A DNA stretch of 64,000 nt from Hyperoplus lanceolatus (taxonomy: Eukaryota > Chordata > Actinopteri > Uranoscopiformes > Ammodytidae), in contig CM049404.1 of the NCBI GenBank assembly GCA_026929865.2, forward strand, positions 1,366,501 to 1,430,500, written 5' to 3'. Positions 1 to 38,267 of the stretch are shown here, piece by piece; positions within the stretch are counted from its first letter, which is position 1, and each line of letters begins with the position of its first letter. The position numbers were made by a program, and so were the translations under genes. The notes beneath the pieces are model-generated. The model did not search any database. It was not told the DNA's origin and saw only the letters and a program-made list of their open reading frames with translations.

Positions 1-430
1 TTGACAACATCATCACACTGGCTTTGAACCATTGGAGTTCAATCTAAAAGTTCTGCAGCGCAATATTTTACACTTCAGTAACTCACTGTTTGCTGTCTTT
101 TAAGTCATTCTGTTATGATGACGAAATATTGGTCTCTCAGGAGCTTTGTAATATAATTGTTTGCCTGTGACAAGCAATGGAAAATGTGCAACTGTGTGTG
201 TGTGTGTTTGTGTGTGACGTGGTGAGGAGGACCAAGGGCGGGTGAGCACTTTAGGGAAATAAAGACATTATGAAATTCTTGGTTTGCCACTGCGCGACTC
301 ACATATCCATGTAGAATATTAATAAAGAATGGCCATTTTAACCAACATAATCACTTTACAAGGCATGACCCGAGATGAAACTCTATTACTTTAAATACCC
401 TGATACTGATTCTATTGATTTGCTCTGTAG
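1..430 (+). other. kcnq2 intron, partial
   Basis: This is the 3' part of the intron before the S5 exon. It ends in a normal acceptor (tgctctgtag). It holds a short interrupted TG run near 195-213 and no recognisable gene or repeat. Confidence 0.75.
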
Positions 431-25646
<25,216 letters not shown>

Positions 25647-27375
25647 GGCAGGTAAAAGATGGCTGTGCCTGGTAGAGAGCCTCTCAGTGAGAGAGAACGG
25701 CCCTTCAGTCACCAACAGCAGACCTATCATAAGACCTCGTCTCCAACTGGCTGAGGTTTTGCTGAAGGCGCCATTAAAGACTGAGGTGAACAGTCACAAT
25801 TAACTGTTTACCACAAATGATGGAAAAGAAGGGTTGTCCTCTCACCTCTTTTGTTTGTGCTGTAACACTTTTCAAGCAATGTCAACATGTACACTATGTG
25901 CATGGTATCCATCAAGATATTAATTTAATGCAAATGAGCTATTTAGTCACATTCCTTTAACTTAGACCTTTTTTGTTGTATTTATGATTATGTATTGATG
26001 AATGGTAAATGAGAGAATAGATGTGTGTGAGATATTTCATTGTTCATGGATGTTTTACTTTTACATTGATTTGTATGTAACTTTCAAGAGAAAACCCCCT
26101 AGAGTAAGCATTTCAGCACTTCCCCCCGTCACATGACCACTTTGACTTCTAAAACATAGCGAGACTTCATGCGAGCAATGCAAGATTGTTATCACAAGGT
26201 TAGCATAGCGTCTCAATAACTTCTATACCTTTGAATGACTCGAGGAGATAATCAATTAGAATATGGCAGAGTTATGAAAAAAGAAAAACTCTCGCTTATG
26301 AGCCTCATTAATTCAGCCTGGTGTTTACTGAATACTACAGAAGAACCATCTTGAAGTATTGCATATACTTCCACATTAATAAACCAGTGAACCTGCAGCA
26401 TGGCATGTTACATGGTTGATTAATAGACTGTTAAATGAGCTGCAAAACCATCTACAAAAGAACTGTTGAGAAAAGTCAGAACAACATCTCAAACAAGTGT
26501 TATATACAGACCAAGTAGTTGGTGAATAAAACATGGACAATGTGCATGCACGACTGGTTTACAAAGTGTTGATTCTTTTATGGGGCCTTGCTAAGATTCC
26601 AATCATGTAAATACAGCCCAAGTTTGCTATTTTTTTTCTGGTCAAAAAAGTCAAAAAATTATGTATGCATTAAATACAAAGGTAGAAGTTTAAGACCACA
26701 TAATGGAGACAATATGCCCTTAAATGGACATCAGCTTTAATTTGTTATGTTGGATTGAGTTATTCATATGGGTTTTACATGATGATATTTAGCCTGCAAT
26801 GCATAGCTCAGGCATCCAGACTCTCTGCTGCTATGTCACTTGTGCACTAAATGCAATAAAAAGCAAGCAAGGCAATCAAGAACCATCCTTCGTCAACATT
26901 AACATGGCCTTACTTTTCACACCTCAATCCATTGTTTTTTTAAGTAAACAAATTAACAATTTAATGATAAACATTTAACAAAAGTAGTACCTTTTCAAGT
27001 GTTATATAGGAGGTTATATGACTTGAGAGCAAGTAGTTCTGGGTTACAAATTAAAAAGCATGGGATTAAATAGGGGCAACTGAAGCATGAACAGTTCCTG
27101 TCGAAACTAACCCAAGTCATAGGGGATCATTTTCAGAATTTTTAACATCAACACTGAAACCGAGACATGCCAACAGAGGTTTCAGTGGGCACTTAGTAAA
27201 GACTGTTCACACAATCTATATTTTCAGAAACAAAGAAACAAAGCTGCTGGCATGTTTTTCTACAACCATAGATGAAGAACCTGTTAGCTTTAACATGATA
27301 GCTCTTAGTTCAACACCTTCATGTAACTGCACCTTGTACTTCTTCAATAATAAAACTTTGTACATCTCTGAAAAA
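25647..27375 (+). other. kcnq2 3' UTR and polyadenylation signals
   Basis: This is AT-rich non-coding sequence after the kcnq2 stop. Two AATAAA hexamers are visible, at 26855-26860 and 27349-27354, giving candidate 3' ends near 26,880 and 27,375. The end point is inferred; there is no further open frame here. Confidence 0.6.
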
Positions 27376-27820
27376 AAGGCATCTCTTTATTGTGCTGTTT
27401 GTAGGCGTCATTACTGAAAAGCAATATAACATGTTCCACTGTGTTAAAACAAGACTAAGAAGTGTATTAGCCATGGTGTAATAGTGGCCATGCATCACTA
27501 GATGGCAATCTAGAGCTTCAGTTTATTGATGGATTACTACAGGGAACCTGGACCAGAATCCATTCATTAAAAACAAAGACTTTTAACTACTGACTCCAAT
27601 GGATTATTAGAAAGTATATCCATATATTATACAAATGTTTATATTTCCACTTAAACCATATTGCAAAGGTACATTTTTATTTTGGGTTTTTTAATTTAAA
27701 CATGATCAATAAATTGACAAAAAAAAGAAAAAAGTAGCCAGGGGGAATTGTTACAACCGGGCAACCCATTAAAAAATAATAACATCATTAGTTACAATGA
27801 AGTCCTTAAATGATCAGAGC

Positions 27821-28764
27821 CAGGGCTGTACGCTTATTTTTTTAGGTGGTAGCACTGGTGCTAGCAAGCAAAAGAATTCAGTAGCACAAAAATAAATTTG
27901 GTAGCACACAAAGTATGATCGAAAACTTGCATAACTTTAACCCTTGCATTTCGCTCTAATTACCTTTGAGCATGTCATCTTGGTCTCATTTGAGATTCTC
28001 AATTAATATTATATCCTAGTGTGTGCAGTAATAATTATGGAAAAATTAATAGGGGTGCACTGATTGCAATTTAGACAAAAGAATCTATCCTGCCAATTGC
28101 AATTTTTTGCTGATTCAGAATTATTATTATTATAATGTCCTTCTGTTACTTAAAACCAAACTTTAAAACATTAAACATAGCCTATTAGATAAATAAGTAT
28201 ACATATTGGTACAATTTAGGATAAATTAAATAGGTTGTTGTGAATGTGTTGGGAGTAGCTTTTCAGTGGCTTATTTAAAACTTTGTTTAAATAGACTATA
28301 GGCTACTGTTGACTGCTCGCTGCAGCTGAAGGAGTTGCCTTTCAAGCTAGAAAAAAGCGCTAACTTTCTGTTCTTACCAACTTCAAAATAAAAGTCAACT
28401 CACTAGTAACAGGCTTTTAATGTGAATGCGCACAGGAAATGTTCTGTTTGTACACGCGCTAACTTAACTGCGGTAATGTGCCGTCTCCTTCCGGTTATTA
28501 CCGTTTGGTGAAGTTTTTATACCTAATCGCTGCACGAGCACATCTTTCACCAGCCAAAGTGGAGGGTGGACTCAATAACTTACTTGCCTACGAGTGTTAA
28601 TGTAGAGCCCTCTAAGCAGTGTTGTGCATCTCTCCTCTGTGTTTCAAAGACAGCCTCTCCTCATTAGCAGCCTGTCGCACGAGTGCTAATGGATTTGTAT
28701 TCATCATCGCACGTGATCAATTTCAGTAGCAAATGCGATCAAAACTGTCGCACTGTACAGCCCT
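27821..28764. mobile_element. non-autonomous hAT element, 944 bp
   Basis: CAGGGCTGTAC at the left is matched by GTACAGCCCTG at the right. The 8-bp duplication ATCAGAGC is perfect (27813-27820 and 28765-28772). It has no coding capacity. Confidence 0.93.
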
Positions 28765-29637
28765 GATCAGAGCATTGCATGGGAAAAACTTTCCACAAGA
28801 TTTTAAAACTGAGCCACTGAGCATTGGTGACGTGGGCCCTTGCGGACTTTGCGTGCGCAGCCCCGGGAAGTCCGCGAGTCCTCAACGTTGTCCAAAACAA
28901 CAATTAATCAAGTCCACAAGGGTCCTCAAGCGGACCTTCTGCAGACTTCCACTGAGTCTGCTGAGAGGGCAGACTTCACCGATTACATAATTGAACAAGT
29001 CACTTCATAGTCAAGGTTACAATATTCAGCCAAATATTCCATGTGAACTATGTAGATTTAGAGGCCGTAGAGCTCGTCAAAATGGTATTTATTATTTGAG
29101 ACTTTGAGTGGTGGTAGAATAAATCTGCCCGGTGTAATATCAATTTATTGAGGTCTAATCAATCATAGTGTTGTGCCTACACAGAGTGTCTTTTTTGTAA
29201 TGTGTTAATGCTGATGCCATAGACTTTAGTCTCTTGGAATGCACTAACGCATGTTTTAATGAATATCTCTGTAGAATCAACCATCCCAGACCCCTGCGGA
29301 GGTCATAAACTAATTTAAAATGGGATAGTCCTTTTAAAAGTTTGGTGAATCCAACCAGACCTTTGCGTACTGAGTCTCTGCAAGTTCCATAGGATGAAAC
29401 TCTGTTTGAAGCCTACCTTAAAGTCCAAACCAGACATTGCAGGGCCCAGGCAACCTGCTATGTTTACCTTATTGACGTCTGGAGGTGAGAGGACGCTGCC
29501 GCTGCCGCGTTTGGCTGCCGCTTCTCCCTCCTGAAATTAGTTTGAAATTAGTTTAAATTTGTTTCCTTCGGTCCTTACCTGGGTCTTTCGACTCCGTATC
29601 GCTGCTTCTTCCCCTGCTGCTTTTTCGGCTTGCAAAC
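28765..29637. other. intergenic sequence, nothing recognised
   Basis: This is non-coding. The part near 29,460-29,637 is GC-rich (gctgccgctgccgcg) and may be the 5' leader of the L2 LINE that resumes at 38,156, because a hAT insertion separates them. That link is an inference. Confidence 0.4.
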
Positions 29638-30688
29638 TAGTGTTGTTTTTGGCGGCCTGTTTTAAGTTTAGTTTTAGTCTAGTCTTTGTGTCAAACTGTA
29701 ATTTTAGTTTTTATTAGTCTTAGTCACATTTAAACTCTTTTTAGTCTAGTCACGTTTCAGTTGACTAAAAGTCTTGAGCTTTTTAGTCTTCTCTTAGTCA
29801 GCATTATCTGGGACTATTTTCGTCTAGTCTTAGTCAACAAAAACAGATGACATTTAAGTCTAGTCTTAGTCAATGACATTTGTATTTTAGTCTTTTTAGT
29901 AATGCAATTTATATTTAACCCAGTTAATATAGTACAAGTACCTAGTATAGTACAGCCAAAATCAAACTGTTCTTTAAGTCCCCCATTTCACAAGTCAAAC
30001 AAGGTTATCTTATCTTATTATATTATTTTTACCTTATAGACTCAAGAATACATTCAATTCCAGACACGGAAGACGCTCTGATTTAATTTACATCATATTT
30101 ATTTGAGCTATCAAACATGTAAGAATGCCGGATTCCTCAACCTGAACAGCAGTCTGGTGGAACTCAGACAGCTTCTCTTTGTTTCAAAATCTCCTGTCTA
30201 ATGACATACATTTACATAAAATAAATAGGCCTAAATAAAATAGCTTCAAATGACAATGCCAGAAAAAAATTACATTACATTCAAGTTTAATTAAGAGAAA
30301 AAAGGTTCTTGAATGCTAGAGCTACAATAACATAATAACAAAGTGCAAATAAAATGTTTGTGCATGACTTCTATTGCTTGTAAACTGAAGTCAGATCATG
30401 AGAGTTTGGAAGCACAGACTGCATACAGTGGAATTCGTTGACTGAACTTATTACATGGCACTTTGAAAATCCTATGTAAATCACGGCATTCTACAGGTCT
30501 GTTATTTCCAGCAAGACAGACCTCTGTCAAGGGTATAATAGTCTGGCTGAACCGTCTATTGGCGCTGGCGTCGGCTAACAATGCTTCGCCTCCATTTCCT
30601 GTTGCTGGCGTTCCCGTATTGAGCTCCCCCTCAAACTAGGAAACAATTTGCTCACAGTCAACCTGTGTGCTTCTGTGCAGCGCTCTCC

Positions 30689-30832
<144 letters not shown>

Positions 30833-32210
30833 AAGGGTGTGAGAAGTCACATTACTGTAGACAGAAATAAAGTGTGGCGATACTTTGAGATAATAATATT
30901 GGCGGCGGCGGTCCGGGACGCTGCGCAGCCTAGCTTAGCCTAGCTTAGCCTAGCCTAGCTGTCCAACTTCATTGTACAACTTCCCCTGGGCAGAAATACC
31001 CTCATAAACTCTGGAAAATGAAGCGTGGTGGTTTGGATTGAGCACCGGACCTTATAACCAGCTAGATTAAGACCCGCCGTTCCCTTTCTTTGGTGATTTA
31101 CAGGACAACGGGCCGCCGATGATAATGTTACCAGAGATAACACTGCGTGACTACGTGGCTAGTTAATTCCGGTTAAATTCTCCCGTGAGCTCCTCGGGGG
31201 CTAAAGTGTATGGTGTCTTGACATGCTGGTTAGAAAGCAACACTATGTGTATTCCTTTTGTCTTTAATAGTTTTTTTGTGGCGTTTGCGGGTTAGATTTA
31301 GCCATTTCTCTGACAGCCTCTGGACGTGAAGATGTTCCATCAGAATAATTCCCCCCCCGGCACTATTTTGCATCGACACCGCTGCTGTTTCCGGGGTTAG
31401 CCCCGCTCTAGATGATCGTGATTGGTTTAAAGAAATAAAAACAGGCCAGCCCAGTTTCCCCCCCGAATAGACGGCTCTAAACGGTGTGCTTTCAGACCAT
31501 ACTACTTGCTGTAGTTTGTTCTGGCTTCGCGAGACAAAGGGTATAATGACCGTTGCTAAGGACCTACGTCATAGTTTTGATGGATAGACGTCCACACACA
31601 GGGCTACTATTCGTTCAGAAAACAATGGAATACTTTTTCGACATGACTCAGGAGAGCAGGGAACACAGGAGTCATGGTTAATATCCGACAGGAATCCAGT
31701 CAAGATGACGTCAGTACGTTTGGCCGCATATTGACAGTTAGCCTAAACAGTAACTTCAGGCTGCAGCTGGTTAGTCGTTAAAGTTAAGTTAACCCACCGC
31801 CGCAGCTGCATCTTCCATAGAGACAGTGTATAACACGTCATAATCTGAGGCCACGCCCATCGTGGGGGAAAACAATTCACAGCGCTCCATTCACTTTGTA
31901 TTGAAGGAGACCTGTCTTCCACAAACAAACTTAATAAAAACGTAATACAACATCCCATTCACAAATAAACGTTACTTATTTTAAAGCCACGACTCTTGTC
32001 TGTCTATACAAGCTGTTTTTGTTAAATATTTTTGAGTATTTTTCAATATTGAGGTGTTTTTGTCACTGCGGCCACGTCAATCTTGGGGGAAACAAAATGC
32101 TTCGAAAAAGCGCAGCTAACCGGCACCCGTCAGACTACAATCGCCTTCTCTAATACACATACCGGTATTACTCATTTAGCTGTTGTTTTGATTTCATAGT
32201 TTGATAGGCT

Positions 32211-34096
32211 ATGTCTAAAGAATATTTGTTGACTCTTCCTATGGAAGAGAGGACAAGGTATATCCAAAAAATGGATATGGTTGGCCTCCATCAGTGTCTT
32301 TTTTCAATAAAGAAATAAACTTGGTTGAATGATCCAACCCAGTGGCCGGACGTCAACTATATCGACATTTACCACTACTTAATTGAATCACAAGGTAAGA
32401 TATTAATACCGTGAAAAAATCATATCAGTTTGAAATACTGATATGATTTCTGAGTTTAGCGGCACTGTTTATTATTAGCATATTTTTACGGCACGAAGAT
32501 GATGACTGTTAGTTTTAGCTAAATAGCAGTTTGGCTACTAACTGACAAGTTTGTAGTGGGTCCGCACTTTTCTTTTTGCTACATCAATTTCTTTTAGGAT
32601 GCTTAGCCTATTAGCAGTATGATGTGCCTTGCCTGCTCTTTTCCTAAAAGCCCCGACAGTTGCAACATGAGAACCAAATATAGACTACTGACTTGATGGT
32701 GTCATTCCAGGAATATACACAGCTTCAGCAATGAAAAACTACCGTTCCTTGGACGCCCACACTTTTTTCACCAGCGGATGGGTGCAAGTTAACCACAAAC
32801 CCCTAGACATTGACTGTACCATCTTTAAATATTATCCTAAATGCACTTTTTAAATGTGTTCTAACATATCCATGGGTCCACGGTGTGCCTGCCAAAATAT
32901 TTAAAAAAATAACAATCTCTCCTGTTCTCACTCTCCCCCTTTCTGAAACCCCCACCCCTCCCCCCCAATATACTCCAGTCAGAATGTTCCCCTTTTCTGA
33001 CCTCACAAACTGGAAAGCCAGAAGCTTCCACTGTGCACCCCTATTTCTTATTGGTCCACGGCCCTGACAGACAGAGGGCGAGGCGGATCTGGCTTCGCTT
33101 CCGGACAGGGGGCGGGGGCAGCTCAAAGATTGTATATTTACGAGGGGAGCTGCAGCTCTTTTTAAAAAATAGGCCATTGTGAGATTAGCCGAACTTCAGC
33201 ATAGTACAATAAATTATCTGAAAGTTTTTTTCAGCAAACAATTAAAGAAAAACGTATTAGGGACCACTAAGACCATATAATATGGTGTATAATAGTACCG
33301 AAAAGTGTATAATATGGGAGCTTTAAGGAGGTGAAGCTGTCCTGGAGGGTAACACAAAAGCCACATCAGGCATGGGTTGCAGTAAGGAGCAATGGGGCAG
33401 TTGTTGCTGCACACTGCAACTGTATGGCAGGGTAAGTTAATGTAATTTAAACATTTTTCAGTCTCCTCTAACACTTCAAAATAAAGTAATTAAATAAATT
33501 AAACTTCAAAATAAAATTTGATATATTCGAAATGACCATAATTAACTATTATATTAATCCACTTATAAAAATCCAAACATTATCATAAAATATTAACCTA
33601 AATAAAACAACTACACAAAAATTGTTGAATCTTTAAAGTCATGAAAGTGCTTCTGGACTACTCCTTGAAGGCAGATTATTGTAAAATAATGTACATATGG
33701 ATAGTCAAGGCAATGTTTACCCTTTACATTTTTGCACAGTAGAATAATAGTGTCCTGCATTTCTTTGTTTAATTTGAGTGAAATCTTGTTCTTTTTTTTC
33801 ATATCAGGCTTGGTGAGACTTGTTCTCATGTGGGAGCTGTGCTTTTTAAGTTTGAAGCCTCTGTGCGCCTGGGCTTCAATAAAGTGGCTTGCACCAGCGT
33901 CGTTTGTGAGTGGAACCAGGTGTGCACAAAAAAGATTGAGCCATCTCTGTTGAAGGACATTGATTTTTACTGCACATCCTCCAGGCAACATTCCAGCAAA
34001 GCAGCGCGTCCAGTACCATCGGCAACGACATCTCAAAAATTGCAGCTTTTGGAGATGCTCTCTGCAACAAAAACTGGTGCCTGGGTCATGTTGTAG
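32211..34096 (+). pseudogene. SWIM zinc-finger (YqaJ-type companion) protein of the transposon, broken
   Basis: Exon pieces: 32211-32394 (MSKEYLLTLPMEERTRYIQK, then after a stop and frameshift NDPTQWPDVNYIDIYHYL, donor gtaaga); 32711-about 32810 (IYTASAMKNYRSLDAHTFF and TSGWVQVNH); about 33330-33431 (HQAWVAVRSNGAVVAAHCNC, donor gtaagt); and 33808-34096 (LGETCSHVGAVLFKFEASV). The SWIM motif CxC...CxH is complete across the last splice (CNCMAGLGETCSH). The YqaJ nuclease domain expected downstream is absent, and unrelated sequence lies between the second and third pieces. Confidence 0.75.
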
Positions 34097-34203
34097 TTAC
34101 ATTTGGATTGTTTAATGTTTTCTCTGTGTCTGTGTGGTTATGACAGCATGATCCCTTTATTTAGTTATGTCGCAACCATGAATTTAATGCTTGAACAGTC
34201 TAC

Positions 34204-35654
34204 TTACCGAGCGTTAAGCTTTTTGGGGCGCTCAATCCTGATTTCGAAGCAGTCAGTGATGCTTGTCAAACGAGGAAAGCGCAGACTCATTTCGGGGGGC
34301 AAAGTAGAGTGAATGCATTCTCTGTCCGGCCAATGAATAAGGAAAGACATCTTGGTGTGCATGATGTCAATCCATTTGATGAAAACTATTGGATCTGCCC
34401 AGTGCCACTCTGGATTAGCCAACCAATCGCATAACGTTTGGTCGTCACGTGTGTCATGAGCCGGCTTCTGGCAACTGAAACTGGAGCGCGACTTCGACGT
34501 CATCGTTCTCAGCCACTCGCTCTGTTCGCTGATTGGACCGGCTGTCGAATCTCCAGCAAAACTGGGAAATGGGCTGCACACCCAGACTGACTACTGAAGG
34601 GAGAATAAAATTTGGCCGGAAGTAGGCGGGCGGGCGGAGCCAGGCTAGTGTTGAGGTGTTCTGTCTCAGTTTCAGCAGGCAAAGGTACAGCTGGTCTTCT
34701 GACGACAGTTTGCTGAGCTTGGAGAACTTGATAAATTGACTTATGTATGTATGCAGCACATTGATCACAGACCAAGTTACACCACACATCAGCTTGCATT
34801 TTTCATAATTTTCTTTTAAACTGCTAGCTTTAAACTTTCTTTGAGCCTCATCTCTCTCTCTCCTGGCTATATCCCTTTCCTCCCTGAGAACAGTAATTTC
34901 CCAGTTAAGCTGTTCATCTGTTGGGCTGGGCACTTCATTCTCTCCCTCGGTACTTGTGGGCACTTCATTCTCTCCCTCGGTAGGCCTACTTGTAGGCAGG
35001 GCTGTAGTGCTACAGTTCTTATCAACCCTCTCTCTGATGTTCAACCTTCTCATGACAGTGTTTGTGCTGACTTTTCTGTGAGGTAGCAGAGTAGGGATGT
35101 AGTCTGGATGTGATTTCTCATTACTTTTGTGCCCTAAAGGGGCAGCCAAAAAAGAACTATGACACTACACGAAAAAACAACTCTCACAACTCATCTGTTT
35201 AGTTAGCTTTTATTCTTAGCTTGAACCATTATGACATCATGCTTGAGTTTAACGTTAGGACTATGTTAAGGCTTATCAATTCAGTCTCTCTCGTTTGACT
35301 ATTTATAGGCATATGTTTGAGTAGAATGAACATTTTGGTTTTATTCTATAATGTAGCCTATATGGTAGAAACCATATAGGCTATACAATAATTAGCAGGA
35401 GACCATGAGTAGGAAGCCAAACTTATTTACTTACCAGTGACAAAGTGCTGGCTACAAACATAACTGTACTTGGATGCAGGGTCCCAAAGCTTCCAACTTT
35501 GGCTAACTGATCCTGTCTCCTCTCTTCTAATCACCTGTATCCACTGTTTTCGTCTTAACAGATCACGGCTCTTACTTGGTATAATAAAAAAAAGAAATTC
35601 CGGGTTTTTGATTTTGTTGGCTGTACAGCCAACAACACAACAGCTTTTAGGCAT
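34204..35654 (-). pseudogene. THAP-domain DDE transposase of the transposon, broken
   Basis: Exon 1 on the minus strand (35654-about 35432) is a THAP DNA-binding finger: MPKSCCVVGCT, then WKLWDPASKYSYVCSQHF with its C-x2-H pair, donor gtaagt. The next exon (from about 35132) continues HKSNEKSHPDYIPTLLPHRK, a Glu/Arg-rich coiled coil, and SSEDQLYLCLLKLRQNT, a helix-turn-helix start. The frame is then interrupted by a foreign repeat (34,385-34,625). After it, KWIDIMHTKMSFLIHWPDRE and SITDCFEIRIERPKKLNAR follow, with the first catalytic Asp of the DDE_4 nuclease. The frame ends at 34204, so the rest of the nuclease is lost. Confidence 0.8.
34385..34625 (+). repeat. dispersed repeat, copy B, inside the THAP transposase
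   Basis: Same sequence as 22,405-22,640 (inverted). It splits the transposase between its helix-turn-helix and catalytic domains, which shows that it inserted there. Confidence 0.65.
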
Positions 35655-36309
35655 TGTTTGACCACAGAAGTTGTCGACAAACACAGTGGATAAGCCGGCG
35701 TCTCTCCTCTCACGGCCATGTAGTTACGGGTTTGCGCTGTTTTCCCGCCAGGTCCGACTGGACAAAAACACCTCAATATTGAAAATTACTCAATTATTTT
35801 TCACAAAAACAGCTTGTATAGACAGACAAGAGTCGTAGCTTTCAAGAAAGTAATGTTTTTTTGTTAAATGGATGTTTGATTAAGTATTAATTAAGTTTGT
35901 TTGCAGAAGACTGGTCTCCTTCAATACAAAGTGAATGGAACGGTGTTCAATGTTTTCCCCCACGATGGGCGTGGCCTATTTCATGCACTGTCTCTATAAT
36001 GCCGCGAGTGGGGATTGAGGAAGTAACGTCGCCTGCTAACTTCCTGGCATTTCAAAATAAAAGCCAACTCACGTTTGTCTAGTTAAATACCCATGTTAAG
36101 CCAGTGACATGCTTTTAATCTGAAGCCGTAGACTGTTTGCAGCCCCGAGACTCAGGAAACAGAAATATTGCAAAAATAATAATAATGGCGAGACAAAATA
36201 GCCTTAGAACATTTCATGTCCTCTCGTTGTTGTCAATGAACATGAAGAAATATTTTATCAGAGTTTTTGTAAACCACATGTAGTCCCGTTTTTATTAGTC
36301 AACATTAAA

Positions 36310-38026
36310 GCATTATATGTTGGAGGGGGAAGCGGGGAACCATCCAAGCTGTGTACAGTAAGGATGGGACGCTGTTGACCTCAACTGAGGAGGTAGTCGG
36401 TCGGTGGAAAGAGCACTTTGAGGAACTCCTGAATCCGACTAACACGCCCTCTATGTTGGAGGCAGAGCTGGAGGCTGATGGGGGATCATCGTCAATTTCC
36501 CTGGTGGAAGTCACTGAGGTAGTCAAACAACTCCACAGTGGCAAAGCCCCGGGGGTTGATGAGATCCGTCCAGAAATGCTGAAAGCAATGGGTGTGGAAG
36601 GGCTGTCCTGGATGACACGCCTCTTCAACATTGCGTGGAGGTCGGGTACAGTGCCGAAGGAGTGGCAGACCGGGGTGGTGGTTCCTATTTTTAAAAAGGG
36701 GGACCAGAGAGTGTGTTCCAACTACCGGGGTATCACACTTCTCAGCCTTCCCGGCAAAGTCTACTCCAAGGTACTGGAAAGGAGGGTTCGGCCGATAGTC
36801 GAACCTCAGATTGAAGAGGAACAATGCGGATTCCGTCCTGGCCGTGGAACAACGGACCAGCTCTTCACTCTCGCAAGGATCCTAGAGGGAGCTTGGGAGT
36901 TTGCTCATCCAGTCTACATGTGTTTTGTAGATCTGGAGAAGGCATATGACCGGGTTCCCCGGGAGATACTGTGGGGGGTGCTGCGGGAGTATGGGGTGAG
37001 GGTGTCTCTTCTCAGGGCCATCCAATCTCTGTACGCTCAAAGCGAGAGCTGTGTACGGGTTCTCGGTAGTAAGTCAGACTCGTTTCCGGTGGGGGTTGGC
37101 CTCCACCAGGGCTGCGCTTTGTCACCAATCCTGTTTGTGATATTTATGGACAGGATATCAAGGCGTAGTCGTGGTGGGGAGGGGTTGCAGTTTGGTGGTC
37201 TGAAGATCTCATCTCTGCTGTTTGCGGATGATGTGGTTCTGATGGCATCATCGGCCTGTGACCTTCAGCTCTCATTGGATCGGTTTGCAGCCGAGTGTGA
37301 AGCGGTTGGGATGAGGATCAGCACCTCTAAATCGGAGGCCATGGTGCTCAGCAGGAAACCGATGGATTGTCTATTACAGGTAGGGAATGAGTCCTTACCC
37401 CAAGTGAAGGAGTTCAAGTACCTCGGGGTCTTGTTTGCAAGTGAGGGAACAATGGAGCGTGAGATTGGCCGTAGAATCGGAGCAGCAGGGGCGGTTTTGC
37501 ACTCGCTTTACCGCACTGTTGTGACGAAAAGAGAGCTGAGTCGTAAGGCAAAGCTTTCGATCTACCGGGGCGATCTTTGTTCCTACCCTCACCTATGGTC
37601 ATGAAGGCTGGGTAATGACCGAAAGAACAAGATCGCGGGTACAAGCGGCCGAAATGGGCTTTCTCAGGAGCGTGGCTGGCGTCTCCCATAGAGATAGGGT
37701 GAGAAGTCATTCGTGAGGAACTCGGGGCAGAGCCGCTACTCCTTTGCGTTGAAAGGAGCCAGTTGAGGTGGTTCGGGCATCTGGTAAGGATGCCCCCAGG
37801 GCGCCTCCCTAGGGAGGTGTTCCAGGAGCGTCTAGCTGGAAGGAGGCCTCGGGGAAGACCCAGGACTAGGTGGAGAGATTATATTTCCACGCTGGCCTGG
37901 GAACGCCTCGGGATCCCCCAGTCAGAGCTGGTTGAGGTGGCCCGGGAAAGAGAAGTTTGGGGTTCCCTGCTCAAGCTGATGCCTCCGCGACCCGATTTCG
38001 GATGAGCGATTGAAGATGATGATGTT
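36310..38026 (+). mobile_element. Rex3 (RTE-clade) LINE, 5' truncated
   Basis: The sequence includes tggcagaccggggtggtggt (36663-) and ccagggctgcgctttgtcacc (37106-), which are the regions used for classic Rex3 primers. It starts inside ORF2 and ends in a gatgatgatg tail near 38026, typical for Rex3. It lies within the large hAT insertion. Confidence 0.85.
36351..38005 (+). pseudogene. Rex3 reverse transcriptase
   Basis: An open frame of 417 codons (36351-37604) covers the reverse transcriptase: VVVPIFKKGDQRVCSNYRGI, EEQCGFRPGRGTTDQLFTL, FVDLEKAYDRVPREILWGVL, LHQGCALSPILFVIFMDRI and an intact LLFADDVVLMASS catalytic box. A frameshift near 37600 separates it from the conserved C-terminal block at 37763-38005 (MRWFGHLVRMPPGRLPREVF). 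The endonuclease domain is missing through 5' truncation, so it cannot retrotranspose by itself. Confidence 0.88.
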
Positions 38027-38267
38027 TGATTATAGTCTTCGTCACATGACCACCATTTACGTTGCGTCTCGTCTCGTTTCTGTCACGTGATACATGTTTG
38101 TTGACGACGATATTTTGTCATACATTTCGTTGACAAAATCAACACTATTGCAAACCTTTGCTGGGTGACCACCGGTACCGTTGTGGTTAGCCATTGCTGC
38201 CTTCCTGCATTCAGCCACCGGCTAGGACCGCTGCCACCGTAGCCCAGGCTCGGCTACTCCATCCGCC

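Larger units (their letters stand above)
31817..35998. mobile_element. THAP/SWIM two-gene DNA transposon (ISL2EU-like), degraded
   Basis: AGAGACAGTG at the left and CACTGTCTCT at the right are flanked by AT on both sides, and the inverted ends extend for about 250 bp (ccacgcccatcgtggggg, ttcactttgtattgaaggag, cttgtctgtctatacaagct). On the plus strand lie exons of a SWIM-finger protein. On the minus strand lies a spliced THAP-DDE transposase. This convergent pair and the AT duplication fit the ISL2EU group of Harbinger-related elements as I know it. Both genes are broken by deletion or insertion. Confidence 0.75.

Noticed and set aside
28733..28990. An 85-codon open frame overlapping the right end of the hAT element.
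   Set aside because: It starts inside the transposon and crosses its target duplication, so it cannot be an old gene.
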